Below, piece after piece: positions 23,069-34,770 of a stretch of 64,000 bases of DNA (the stretch's first letter is position 1; each line of letters begins with the position of its first letter). The notes under the pieces were generated by a model that was given only the letters and a program-made list of their open reading frames with translations, had not been told where the DNA came from and did not search any database. The DNA is taken from positions 1,550,001-1,614,000 of the forward strand of contig JBCAMK010000002.1 of the NCBI GenBank assembly GCA_038503065.1. The letters are read 5' to 3'. Both the position numbers and the translations under genes were made by a program. The stretch is from Paragyromitra xinjiangensis. Taxonomy: Eukaryota; Ascomycota; Pezizomycetes; Pezizales; Discinaceae.

Positions 23069-24132
23069 ATGTCTATCAAAAAAGTTACTCTCGTCGGTGT
23101 AAGTTCACCTTTTGATTTCCCGCTGCTTCCTCCATCATTTTTATCCCTACCTCGAGAGGAAATAATGAACAAAAGACGATAGAATTCTAATATTTTGTCT
23201 ATCTATCATCCAGGCCGGTGGAAACCTTGGCCCCTCCATCCTCAAAGCCCTCCTAACCAAGTTCGACGTCACTATCCTGACCCGTGAAGGTTCTGCTATC
23301 CTCAACAACCCACCTCAGGGTGCCAAACTTGTCATAGCCGACTACTCAAATCCATCATCTCTCGTTGAAGCCTTTAAGGGCCAAGATGCCGTCGTTTCCA
23401 CCATTGGAGCTTTGGCCCTTGCAGACCAGAAAAAACTCATCGACGCAGCCGCCGATGCTGGTGTGAAGAGATTCATTCCGAGTGAATTTGGCTCAGATAC
23501 TCTGAGTGAAAAGAACTCCGCACTCGCTGTTTTCAGAAACAAAGTCTCGGTTGTGAAGTACCTGAAGGAGAAAGCAGCTGAAGGGAAGATCACCTGGACT
23601 GCAATTGCGATCGGACCATTTTTCGATTGGGGTATGTTTTTTGCTCACGATCTTGATTCTTTATCAGTTATGCTAACAGATTTATCTTACAGGTCTCAAA
23701 GCCGGCTTCCTTGGCTTCAATATTGCCGAGAAGAAAGCTACCTTCTATGATGGTGGTGACCGCCCTTTCAGCACCACCACCCTCGCCCAAATCGGTCAGA
23801 CCACCGTTAGCGTGCTTTCTCACCCTGAGGAAACCAAGAACCGCTTTGTCTTTGTCAATTCGGCGGTCGTCACGCAACGTGAGATCCTTGATATCTATGA
23901 AAAACTCACTGGCACCAAATGGGAGGTTGAGGAGAAGGATACCGCCGAGGTCGAGAAAGAGACCAACGCGAAACTTGCTGTGGGCGATTATTCTACGATC
24001 CATCATTTGATCTATAGGACTATCTACGCGGATGGGTATGGTGGTGAGTTTAAGAAAACTGATAATGATCTCTTGGGGATTAAACGTTTGGATAAGGCAG
24101 GTGTTGAGGAGGTTGTTAAGAGCACTTTGTAA
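23069..24132 (+). CDS. NmrA-like / isoflavone-reductase-like protein (paralog 2)
   Basis: Second member of the pair, 295 residues. Exons 23069-23098, 23214-23631 and 23693-24132; introns of 115 and 61 nt. The N-terminus MSIKKVTLVG joins across intron 1 to AGGNLGPSIL, giving the nucleotide-binding loop GAGGNLG. Shared blocks with paralog 1 are AGVKRFIPSEFGSDTLSE, EKAAEGKITWTAIAIGPFFDW and, in the last exon, QREILDIYEKLTGTKW. The C-terminal YSTIHHLIYR segment is also conserved between them. Protein divergence is substantial, so the duplication is not recent. Function is inferred only at family level (NAD(P)H-dependent reductase or redox sensor). A pyrimidine-rich leader precedes the ATG. Confidence 0.9.
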
Positions 24133-25692
24133 ACGGAGTTTTTTTTATCGTGGGGCGTGGGTAGAGGGCGCACATGGGTGCATCTGATAGTGCTACGTCT
24201 ATAGATGGCTGAAATGAAATAATCAACTGAGAACCAGGTTTCTACCTCAGTACCTTTACTATTTTCTCGGACCTAATAGCTGTCTTATCTGTGATCCGAG
24301 GTATTCGAGCCTGATACCAAGTCTTTCTCACTTATACCAAACTTAATATGCTTGTTCCACACAGATCATCAAACGGAATCGCTCATTTTCTGAAACAAAA
24401 CCATAAGACGAGACCAATGGGAGATTTATTTTCTCCCACCTAGATCTACAGATCCTAGTGCTCACACCTCGAGTATAAGGCTAAAGAACAAAAAGCACCA
24501 AGTTCGTTTATTTCTTATGGAGATTTGAATCAAAGATCAGGTGACACTTCCTAGCGGTTAAGGTTTTCAGCTAAAACTACATGTATATGTATGGTCCGAA
24601 GCGAGGCCACTGAGTTGCAGGGAATTTCAAATATTTATCTCAGTATTAAGGAACAACTGATACTAGTTCTAATAAAGAAGGTATAGGTACTAGCCCGTAA
24701 GAATATCAAAACACAAGTATGTACCTAACAATTAATCCACCCATCTATCCTAGCGCTCACTTTTTTTTTAGATTTAGTCATATGGAGTCACTCGTAGGAC
24801 ACTATCTCCCCTTGTTGAGGTAGAGATCGAGGCCTGGTTGATCGATTTACTTCCGACTGTGACTGTTGTAGCACAGGCCTGAATTTTGTATACGGAGCCC
24901 GCATACTAGCACACGAAAATTCTTCAACCTTCGAGACTTCCGATGTTCTCCCCACTAGGGTCTACTAGGGCCTACTACCGACACCCAATTAGAAAGCCCC
25001 GATAGTTTTGCTCTTATGGTTGCTATAATCGCCTGGAGTTCGCCGGATTGGGGGGGGGCATAATTGTGGTGGATCGTTGGTGTACAATGTGTTTGGCTTC
25101 GATACCTCTTGTGGGTTGATCACCGGTGTAAAGTAGGTAGTGGAAGAGATCTCGAGAAGTTGAATCCTCTTGAGCGCGGATTCTGCACGAGCTGCCCGAG
25201 AAGCTAAACGCCGATTAAGGATGGTACTACCAGCATGTCATAATACAAAGTGGGAGTAAAAAGTCAAGGCAGGCATGAGCTGTAAATGTAATCTAGTGGT
25301 TTGAGTATGTTTTTTAGTGTATTCTGGGTACGAGATGACTACTAAATAGTGGAACAGAGGGATGCTAGGGGGGTATAAGGAGTGGTAGGGAACGGGGAAG
25401 TTATCTCAACAGGATTTAGTAGGAAGTTTCTTCAAAATTTGGAAGGGAGGGGTGGTTCTTGGGAGAAGGGGAGGTAACGGCACTAACACGTTGCGGGTTC
25501 GGGGCCTGGGTGCAACCTAGTATCGGTCTTTTGAGATCTTTTATGGGGTATACAGCAGCCCACTCAGAAGATACTGCAGGTACTATGTATAATGTGCGTG
25601 GTGCAACATGTTAACACGCATCCGTACGTACGCGTAAGTAGGGTTTAGATGCACTGCAGTGTTGTTTGGTTACTACTTCGGGTTTGTGGATA
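24133..25692. other. intergenic left flank of the CACTA element
   Basis: No recognisable gene. It ends with GATA at 25689-25692, the left copy of the presumed CACTA target duplication. Confidence 0.45.
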
Positions 25693-25715
25693 CACTATGG
25701 TACATTGGCGAAGTG
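25693..25715 (+). repeat. CACTA left terminal inverted repeat
   Basis: First 12 bases CACTATGGTACA are identical to the right end on the opposite strand; similarity continues imperfectly through a shared GAAGTG to about 23 bp. Confidence 0.88.
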
Positions 25716-27850
25716 GGGGATGCGCAACAAACACTATGAACTTGTGTGAATCGCCCTGTCATTGTGTTAAAATTTCACTTTCAATGAAGCTGAGTGCAAG
25801 TAACACATTATATGTGTGTGTCCATAGATGCTTGAATTCTACTAAGTCAGATTGTGTGAAAAATGTGCTCGAAACACAACGTGGTATGTGTTATTTGGTA
25901 ACCAATCACACAATGTGTTCCATACGCAACTGGATTGTGTGAGCCGAGTACACAATGCGTGGTATACACAATGTGTGGTGTGTGTCCATAGATGCTTGAA
26001 TTCTACTAAGTCAAATTGTGTGAGGGATGTGCTCGAAACACAACATGGTATGTGTTATTTGGTAACCAATCACACAATGTGTTTCATACGCAACTGGATT
26101 GTGTGAGCTGAGTACACAATGTGTGGTGTGTGTGGCAAATCGACTAAGAACATTTGTGTAAATTACGGGAAATCCATTGTGTAAGTTACTAAAAAAAGAC
26201 GTTGTGTGAACTACACATCAGCGATCGCGTAAGGGAATGTGCAAGTCAAATTAGGCTCTATTCACATTGCACTAATAACACAATGGAGGTTAAAGGCACA
26301 ATGAGTGATTCACTAATTATAAACTGTTACACCTCAAGCCTGTTAGTTAAGTCACACATTGTGTACTAGTAATTAAATTGGAATATCGCTAAGTTCAAGA
26401 TCAAGTAATAGCACAATGTGTCTATCACACAGCCGGGACAAATTTAGGGCAAAGTATACATGTGCGATTCACCCACCCATGATTGCGAAGCTAAAGACCA
26501 CACAAGAACATATTGTGCTATATAGACACTCCAGTTCTTGGAATACTGTTAAGTCCAAGCCATAATCGGGAAATAGCACATTGTGCCTATCACATAGCTG
26601 GCACGAAGTCGTTATTTGCGGCGCAAATTACACATTGTGCGAACCTTATTTCTCGAATTATCACCAAGTTCAAATGATAACTGGGCAATAGCACACTGTG
26701 TCTATCGTACAGTCGAGACTTCGGGTACTAGTTAGTTGTAAAGCGAAATGCACACTCGTTGTGTCTATCGCACAGCAGGGAGTTCAAGTAATCTAAGCTG
26801 TAGAGCAAATTCACAGTGTGTCTATCGCACAGCTGGGACTTGATAATTAGTCATAGAGCAAAATTCACAATGTGCAATTTATTTAGTAATTATATGGACT
26901 CAAAAGCACAATCAAGTAAAAGCACAGTGTGTATTTTGTATACCTTCGACTTGTAGTTTTTTTAAAGCAGTTTGTGTGGATACACATTGTGTAATTTCTC
27001 TAATCATGGGTTTTCAACTGTCGAAACGCTATCGATAAGCACAATGTGTAAATCACCAATTCTAGGCCCTTGTTAGTTCTAACAAGTACCAGCAAAGCAC
27101 AGTGTGCATCTCACTACCCTAGCGCTTTGCCATAATTCTATAGCAGAATGAGTAAAAGACACAATGCACAAAATGTACTATCATTCTTGTCAAAACGAAA
27201 TCTCAAACGGTAAAAGCACATTGTGCGTTTACTCACCTCCAGTGTTGGATAATGATCGTTTCGAAGAGATGTGTACAAATTACAATGTGTTTCTTATCCT
27301 TATCTCACTTGTGTAAACCATACTAAAAGGTACTTGTGGGCGAAAGCCACAATGTGTTTATCGGTCTAGAGGATCTTCGATCAAGCTGCTGGAAGCACTC
27401 GCATATCACACAATGTGTTTTCGATGTAATAGAGATAGTAATTATTGAATGAGTAGTGGGTATTGCACAGTGTGCTGAAATCTGCAGTGGGTCAGTTATA
27501 CGAGATATGAGTAGCACATGCGTTTTTCTCACCTTTTTCGTTATGGACTCTGCTATCAAAAAGCTAATTGAGCAAAAAGCACAGTGCGTGTTTTGCACAT
27601 GTGTAGTAGAAGAGGGGAGAAAAAGCAAAGGGGTAATGTGTAATGTGTGTTTTCCGCATATACTAGTATGCAGTAAAGAGGGGAAGGCCAGGGGGTAAGA
27701 TGCAATGTGTGTTTTGCGCATGATGAGAAAACTGAATGATACCAGAGAATCACACAACCCAGCATCAACTCAAAGCCAAACCGTAAGCACTCAATAAATG
27801 TGTGAATCGAATCTGTATTATTATTTTAAGTTTTAGCAAGCAGTCTGAAA
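25716..27850. repeat. left subterminal array of CACAATGTG motifs
   Basis: About 2.1 kb of non-coding DNA with the motif CACAATGTG or its complement CACATTGTG (often extended to ACACAATGTGT) recurring roughly every 40-90 bp in both orientations, within otherwise unlike sequence. It contains a 164-bp tandem duplication (about 25812-26138), whose copies differ mostly by transitions. Such arrays bind the DNA-binding subunit in characterised CACTA elements; binding here is inferred. Confidence 0.85.
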
Positions 27851-27879
27851 TGTTTGCGTGTAAATGGAAGAGATTTATA

Positions 27880-28437
27880 TTACCAATCCTCGGCAAACAA
27901 CGATGTTTTTCTTAAAACCACGTACTCCTTTCTTTCATTTTGAAGTATTCCAACAAGCTCATGAATGTCGCTCGCGTTTATTACTTTCATGACACCTTTA
28001 CCACCACGATAGAGAAGATAGCCATCCTCTATCACCGGAAAGTGACGAACGAGGGCAAGCAAAAGCTCATTTTCCTCCTTCAAACGCGACACCCCCACAC
28101 CCTTTTCCCGGACTTTCTCAACTATTTGTCGCTCCTTGTGGTGCTCAACAATTCGTTGAAAGCCGGGCAGCCAGGAGCATTCGTCAAATCTCACGGTTAA
28201 AAAGAAGAGAACTTCACCGAAACAGATTTCTGTTTCCTCTTCCCCGCTGTCTAACTCGAATCTGACAAATGACGTTGATCGAGTATTGTTCGACCGACGC
28301 ATGGTTGATGAGGATGACGAGAATTTGTAGTGGTCTCCACGAAGAAGCGTGTCAAAGCTGACAGTCCTAAACTTCCGGCAGTGCATCAGCAAAAAAAAAT
28401 ATGCCTCCGGGAGTTTGGCTGGCGCTCCCCAGGAGAC
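27880..28437 (-). CDS. Tnp2-type CACTA transposase, C-terminal fragment
   Basis: The last 185 codons of the CACTA transposase, cut from the rest (37654-41153) by the Plavaka-like insertion. It starts at the codon after the insertion point (Val-Ser-Trp-Gly-Ala-Pro) and ends at a stop at 27880-27882. Recognisable features: a HCRKF-containing segment, an acidic stretch (DSGEEETEICFGEV) and a predicted helical ENELLLALVRHFPVIEDGYL region. Joining it to 37654 after dropping one copy of the 5-bp duplication keeps the frame exactly. On its own it has no start codon in context; the reading upstream into the inserted element is accidental. Without the upstream half it cannot make a transposase. Confidence 0.85.
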   Translation of the reverse strand, partial: VSWGAPAKLPEAYFFLLMHCRKFRTVSFDTLLRGDHYKFSSSSSTMRRSNNTRSTSFVRFELDSGEEETEICFGEVLFFLTVRFDECSWLPGFQRIVEHHKERQIVEKVREKGVGVSRLKEENELLLALVRHFPVIEDGYLLYRGGKGVMKVINASDIHELVGILQNERKEYVVLRKTSLFAEDW

Positions 28438-28699
28438 GTTTTCCTCCCTGACCTCCCTGACCTCCCAAGCCTCCTGGAGCAATCAGCGCCCAAAGATCTT
28501 CTCCTGGAGGATTTGGCTAATCCTCGCGTCTACTGACTACTCCTGGAGGAGATTGCTGCTCTTCGTGGCATGTGTTTTCTCCTAGAGCACCTAACTCTCC
28601 CGCATATCTCCAGGAGGATATTTCTCATCATCACGGGTAAGGTGGAGGTTATTCTGCTTACTAAGCGCAGGTTTTAGGCAGTAGAAAGATTTTTATTGG

Positions 28700-29075
28700 C
28701 TCTAGTATATATTTGCCACGTAGGATATCGACCATCCTACGCCTCCTCTTTGCCTCTCCGCATTTTCTATAGCATAGCCTACATTCTCTATAAATTGCCC
28801 GCTCCCAAGCTCTCACGTTCGAGGATGGCCTGTATCCTTAATCCACCAGTCCATAAATCTCTAATACGGTAGTCCTGCATCAGATATTGACCATCCTACA
28901 CTAGGATATTGACCATCCTATACCTTCTCTTTGCCTCCCCGCGTTTTCTATAGCATAGCCTACATTCTCCATAAATTGCCTGCTCCCAAGCCCTCAGGCT
29001 TCGGAGATGCCCTATATCCTTAATCCACCGGTCCATAAACCTCCGATATGGTAGTACTCAGCATTCCCATCCCTC
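28700..29075. repeat. tandem duplication, ~180-bp period, in Plavaka-like element
   Basis: Two diverged copies share AGGAT[A/T]TTGACCATCCTA-like starts, the segment TTTTCTATAGCATAGCCTAC and CTTAATCCACC. Non-coding, between the left end and the transposase stop codon. Confidence 0.7.
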
Positions 29076-29092
29076 GAGGATGCCCAGTATCC

Positions 29093-32000
29093 TCACTCCA
29101 AGGTATAGATTTCGTTAAAGGTTGCGAGATCAATTCGGTTGTTGACGAGCCATCTAGTGTTCTTCTCTAGGAGCTCTGGCTGCTCTGGGATGAGATGCGC
29201 AATCCCCATGATATTACCCATCCCCACAACGAACAGATCATCCGCTTGCCTGGTAGAAACTCGCACCATCCCATGGGCCTCTGTGATCCGACCACCTCCT
29301 GGATAGGCTCGCAGCATCCTCACAAGGATAAGCCGATGCGTATAGAGGGTATGAGGATCTCGAATCTTGAATAGGCAAAGCACTTTGGCTGGAAGGCGAC
29401 CTCGGAGAGCACCAAACTGACTCTCATCTCCTACCTGGACCCACACCCAATCGTTCCGTGGAGCTTGGGCCCTAAAGGCTCGCCCTCCTGTACATCTCAC
29501 TCGATGAAGCTCAAACTCCTCAGGATGCTGAAACTTAGGCACAGGGACTCTAAGTTGCGAGAATAGCTCAGCTGGGTACGTAAGAAGAGCCTCTGTATCC
29601 TCCCGGAGCCGGCATTCGTCGTTTAGATTCTGACTGCTATAGTACAGTATTCGCTCCGGCAGGTCCGGCACGTTGATTTGGCGGATGATATCACAGAGAG
29701 TCCAGATCCTTGGTTGTCGGCCACACAATCGCCGAAGAGATGCTCTCTCTCCTGTATGTTGGACCTCAGACCGCCTGGGCCTGAGAATATCCAACAGCTC
29801 GTAATTGGGAAGCTCAGCATCCCTACTCAGAGCCCGAAGGTTCAATATACGCATACCCAATGCATGTCGACGTCCATAATGGCGCAGGATTTGCTCGGTG
29901 GAGTTATTCTTATTGGATGCCCGATATCCTTCTTTGATTTGCTGTCGATGTGCCGTCTCCAACCTCCGTGGAGAACATGGGAATCCCCCCATACTGCTCA
30001 ATGTGCTCGTGGAAGTGCGCCAAGAGGTGCATTTTAGGAAAGTTGAAGTGGCTTTCTCCCTGTCGTATTTCGACGAGCACCTCCCTCCTCTCCAGCTTAT
30101 CCTCCGCTTGGAGCCGTCGCTTCTTTCCTCCTGTCATAGGAGTCCGGGCATCCTTCAAGCTCTTCTCCTGATCCTGCTTCAAACGCTTGATTGTCGTCGC
30201 GCTTTTGCGCCTGCCTTCTTCGAGGCCCTGAATTCGAGGAAAATAGACTTCTGCCTATGGAAATCGACGAGATATTGGTCCATAAAACCCAACGTTTGGG
30301 AGTATGGCTCCGATACTGCGCCATAAGGTGGAAATCAATAATGCTCCGGACACAGAGGATCGCTCGCCGGAAAGGATATGCCTCATCCTTCGATGGGTTG
30401 AGGAGAGCAACAGCAAACGCTCCTAGCAGGATACGGCCGAGATTGCGCATCTCCTTGCCCTGCCACTGGGAAACCTCTCGATAGGCCTTTGTTGGCCTGG
30501 TCAGGCCTGGGAAGGGGGGTATCGACATCCAAACTTCGTCAAATGCTTGCTGCCTCTTGTGCTTCTCGAGGAAGCTCTCTATCCACTCCATCAAATGCTT
30601 CAATATACCGAGATATATATTATGTAGAAGGTCTGGTTTATGAAGGTCTCCAGCGCGAGGGAGGTGTGGCATCCCCCAAAAGACGTTGAATGGCGCTTTC
30701 AGCCCTCGTTCAACGAGATACTCCAATTCCTGAGGATCTCCAGAATCGGCAAAGGATTGAGCCACTTTCTGATACTCCTTATCGTCTCGCTTTGGGCTGC
30801 TGACTAGCTCACCAAGTTGGTCTGGCCTGACTTCGCACTTTGGGCAAGCGTTTTGCTGTAGGTTGTGAAGTTGGATGTGCTCAGCGTGGTCAGCTATCCA
30901 AGCACAAAGGATTGGATAGCACATCCGATACTGAGCATCCCCACATACCAACATGACTCCTGTATGCCCTGCCTTCCTCATATCCTGGAATAGGATACTC
31001 ATCACCTCGTACAAGACCTCTCTATTAGCCTCCCGGCGGAGCCTATCCTCTCCACTGCGCCCAGCAAATTTGGGGGGGATAGGGAGTAGCGCCACGAGCA
31101 TCATAGCCATATTCGTTGGCTTGTTTCGAATCTTAGAGGGGATATTCCCTATCGTCAGGTAGACTGGCCAAGCTTTCTTATCGCCTGAAAAATTGGTGAG
31201 ATGTGTACCATCCGACGCGCAGATTACTGGGACTACTGTAGCCCCATCAGGTAAGCTCCCCTGACAGTGAGAATTAGCAGGATAATAGATATCCAGCAGC
31301 GAAGACTTGAAACTTCCTCCTTAGCCTCCTTAGCCTCCAGGGGAGCTATAGAGGCTATTGAGGAGTTTGAGACTCCGCTGATAGAAGGGGGAGTTAGCTA
31401 ACCTGTACATCCCACCACCAGTCTGCTGTATGCATCTCCGAGTACATTCTCTCGCCATTATCGTTGTATTCTCGAATGGGACGATAGACCATATCCTCTG
31501 CGTATGCGGGCTGTTTAAGCAAATATTGGATACAAGCAAGCACGGGCCTAAAGTAATACCGTGCCGTCCTTTTCCTAGTCCCTTCCATGACTTCACAGCT
31601 CCCCCGCTGCCATTGCGCCTGACCTAGATCCGGATCTATCCTGTCGAGGAGCTTGTGCATCGTGTAGGCAGATCCAAATCCTGGCGTAGGAGTGCCTGCC
31701 GCAGGAGTGCAGAGCTCTTCGTTGAAATACTCATTAATACGGGTCTTCGCTATCCCGCTCTCTATCATCCATCGGGCGAGCTTGAAGTCAAAGGCAGTCT
31801 CAAACGGGATATAGGGGTTCGAAAGAAGGAATTCGACGACCTCCTGACGACCCTCCACATCCCCCAAAGAGCATGCTGCACCAGTAAATTGAATGGACCT
31901 AGCACCAGACTTCTGTGGAGGCTCTGCAGCTGTGTCTGTATCCTCTGTATCGGATGGCGGAGGATGCTGGTCATCGTCCTCACTACCGCTCTCAGTGCTT

Positions 32001-32224
32001 CCACCGGAGGACTCACTTCCTCCAGAGCTGACATCTTCCCAGTCGCTATCCGGATTATTTCTGCGCCATGCCAGTGAATCACCATCCTCTTCGGATTCGG
32101 AGCCTCCATGGCTAACCTTTTGGGAGGCTTGCTTGGAATGCATATCCATTATGTGCTTCTGCAACGAAACCACTGATTTGTAGGTGCGACGACACAGAGA
32201 GCAGCGTGTTCTTATAATCTCCAT
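29093..32224 (-). pseudogene. Plavaka-type transposase, frameshifted
   Basis: Cut-and-paste transposase of the Plavaka group (CACTA-related, frequent in fungi). Exon 1 (31403-32224) starts at an ATG and encodes a C2H2-like finger (CSLCRRTYKSVVSLQKHIMDMH), an acidic Ser-rich linker and the ADWWWD motif. After an intron (31261-31402) the core reads VVPVICASDGTHL, FSGDKKAWPVYLTIGN, the zinc motif ACPKCEV, LHKPDLLHNIYLGILKH and the hallmark QWQGKEMRNLGR...LMAQYRSHTP. Downstream, three frame changes are needed: near 30290 (before GFMDQYLVDFH), near 30190 and near 29950 (before TAHRQQIKEGYR). The first two fit loss of one A from short A runs. The C-terminal part is otherwise readable to the stop at 29093-29095. 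As sequenced it cannot encode a full transposase; the frameshifts could be sequencing errors. Confidence 0.88.
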
Positions 32225-32803
32225 TTTGACTAGAAAGGATTGTGTATATCGGTTGAGGAGTAAGGTGGTAGGGCTGGAGTAGGATGCTCGAGGCAGAATG
32301 GTCTGCTTGATCTATTTCCCGCAATCGCTGGAAATCACTCGCAGGCTGTTAGCTACTGATACTCGCCATGAGAACGTAGGATACCCATACTCACTGTGGG
32401 AAAGCGTGATGATGATACTCGTTGGGAGGAAGTAGGATGCTGCTGCTCGCTGAGGTAGGATGCTATTGCTTGCTGGCTGCTGGTGCTCGTTAGAGGAGGG
32501 TTTAGGGGTAGTTTGTTGACATGAGGTTGAAATTATAGGTAGGCTAAACCTAAAGGAGCATGTGTATCCATAGGCGAGAGCAGGCTTGGCGACTCGGCAC
32601 TGGGTTAGGGTTGGCCTGCGCACAGAGCCTATCTATATCTCACATATGACCTCATAGGCACTGCCAGGCAAGCAAATCCTGCGTCTCCTCCGCTTCAGCT
32701 TCAGCTCCCTCCTCGCTCTCCTTCAACCTCTTCAACCTTCTCTCCTTGCTTGCCTGCGCCCACGATACCATATATCCTACCAACTTGATACTACTGTTTC
32801 AAG

Positions 32804-34305
32804 ATGCCCAATATCCTCAGAATGGCAGTCGAGTCGGAAGAGCTTCCGGCTCCGCGGTGGATGGTAAGCAAACTTGAGCCTGGAGCGGGGTATCTTGATA
32901 CTTCGATACTAATATAAATAGGCGGTCAATACCTCCCTTAAATCAAATCCAGAACCAGAACCAAGTGCTATTCCAGATCCTACAAAAGATACAGAGAATC
33001 CACCGAAAGAACCAAAGCGCAGAAAGCTTGCTCCCGATTCAACAGCCCCAACTACCGATACCCCCACTCCTGTTTTACCAGAAACCCCTACTCGGAGGCT
33101 AGACTTCCATCAAACCTCAGGCAAGCGTCTTTTTCTCTCCCACGTGCTTATACCTCCGAGGGATACCCAGGCTCCTACTCCAACTACCGATATGGCGGCT
33201 CCTGATAAGGGTAAAGGTCCAGAAACTCCGAAGAAGAAACTTTATCTAAACGCGGCGCAATATAAGCAATTGCTTGGCTTTGGAGACGATAACCCACATC
33301 ATTACACCGTTTTTAGGAGTGATATTGTGTCCTATATGAGGATGTATTGTATCCGGCACTGCTAATCCTAGCGCGAAGCATGGGCTCGTTTGGTTAGGTG
33401 GGCTAAAAGGCATGATTCCTTTACCCTATTCCGTGCACTGCACTCGGAGGATGAAGCGCAGCTAGAGCGAGCGATTAGCAGTATCCTCAGGGATTGCGTG
33501 CATCAAGTGCAGCAAGGCGAGACCAGGCTCAAAAAGGAGCTTCTAGAAATGGGAATGATCCCAAAGGCAAAAGCATTGACAGCAGCGGCAAAAAGTAAGC
33601 TTTGATTCCTGTTTCCTATTCGTTTGATTGATTGATTGAAGGATGCTTACTATCGTTTACTAGGAGCTGCGGCCACATTTGAGGAGAGAGCAGTTCGAGT
33701 GATCATATGTGATCCTGACAACTGGCATAGAGATCCCAAGATCGATCCTGCCTGTGAATGGGAAGGCAATCTAAGCGTAGTAACCCATTGGGTTGGAGTC
33801 ATCGGGACTCCTACTTTTGGCGAGTGCTTGCGACTGATAAGCAAGCGTTTGCCTAAGACCCGCATCCCCCGGAGGATCGCTTGAGCCCTTGAGGATGCCA
33901 CGGATAAATCTAGTACAGCGGATCCGGCTAGCGTTATTTTGGCTGATGATGAGGATGTTGCTGGCTGGCTGGGTCAAACACGGAGCCTAGCTGCCTTGAG
34001 GATGCTAGTCATCCTTCGTCGGCCGCCTGGCGAGGACACGGACACGCCACCAAATGAAATGGAGGGTCCGTATCTTTACCGCTTAATTGCTACTCAAAGT
34101 TCTGACTCGTCTAGTTGCCGAGCAAGGGATTCAGCAGGGCTTGGGCTTGGTGGAGGGAGAGGATGCGGAGGATGCGGGTGCGGATGCGGATGCCGACGCC
34201 GACGCTAGGGATTTGATGGATGAGGATGAGGATGAGGATGCGGAAGCTAGGGCTAGGGAATTGATGCGGCAGGAAGATAATGCTGGTGGCTCCTCGAGCA
34301 AATAA
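32804..34305 (+). pseudogene. Plavaka companion gene, disabled by stop codons
   Basis: Plus-strand gene divergent from the transposase (580 bp between starts). ATG 32804 opens MPNILRMAVESEELPAPRW; intron 32864-32921; then a proline/threonine-rich stretch, a basic KEPKRRKLA and PKKKLYLNAAQYKQLLG. In-frame TAA (33363) and TAG (33369) interrupt it, followed by clear continuation (REAWARLVRWAKRHDSFTLF). After an intron (about 33590-33662) comes EERAVRVIICDPDNW, then an in-frame TGA (33882) and further continuation. A shift near 34090 is needed to reach the acidic Ala-Asp repeat tail (stop 34303-34305). All three stops can be explained by C-to-T changes of CAA, CAG and CGA. I know no function; the position suggests a DNA-binding or accessory role in transposition. 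Confidence 0.7.
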
Positions 34306-34770
34306 GGATTGGTATAATCCCATCTAGACACCACAATTCAGTTAACATTTACTAATATTTGGCAGGATTTTACTTTGGTAAGGGAATTGGCGTTTGGGGG
34401 CTTATGGAGGATACACTGTCGGGATCTTTCGGCATCACCCGGAGATTCTTATCCGTGTACTATTCTTTTATTTTTGGCGCATATGGAGGATATTGGGCTT
34501 CCTTTGAGACTTGTTGTCTGTGTATTATTTATTTATTTTTTTAGAGGTCGAAGTGTTGTGTCAGTCAAATTATGGCAGGGTTAGGGTTAATTCAATCGTA
34601 TGTCTTAGTTCAGACTTCTCTTCTTATAATCGCCCCCTTCAGCCAGTCCTCTAGAGGGTCTCGCTTCTCCATAGCACTCCCCTTCTCCACAGCACCCTCC
34701 TACTCCGCAGCACCCTCCTACTCCAAACGATTCCGTGACTCCTACTTCGTTCTAATTTCCAAATATCAGT

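Noticed and set aside
12956..24132. Secondary-metabolite cluster (P450 plus reductases)
   Set aside because: No backbone synthase, transporter or regulator; the genes are separated by several kilobases of non-coding DNA and a pseudogene.
27456..27698. 80-codon plus-strand ORF in the left subterminal array, with a minus-strand 144-codon frame opposite
   Set aside because: Both consist of translated CACAATGTG repeat DNA.
25716..27850. CRISPR-like appearance of short repeats with unlike spacers
   Set aside because: The motif is 9-11 bp, occurs in both orientations at uneven spacing, and the host is a fungus. It fits CACTA subterminal repeats.
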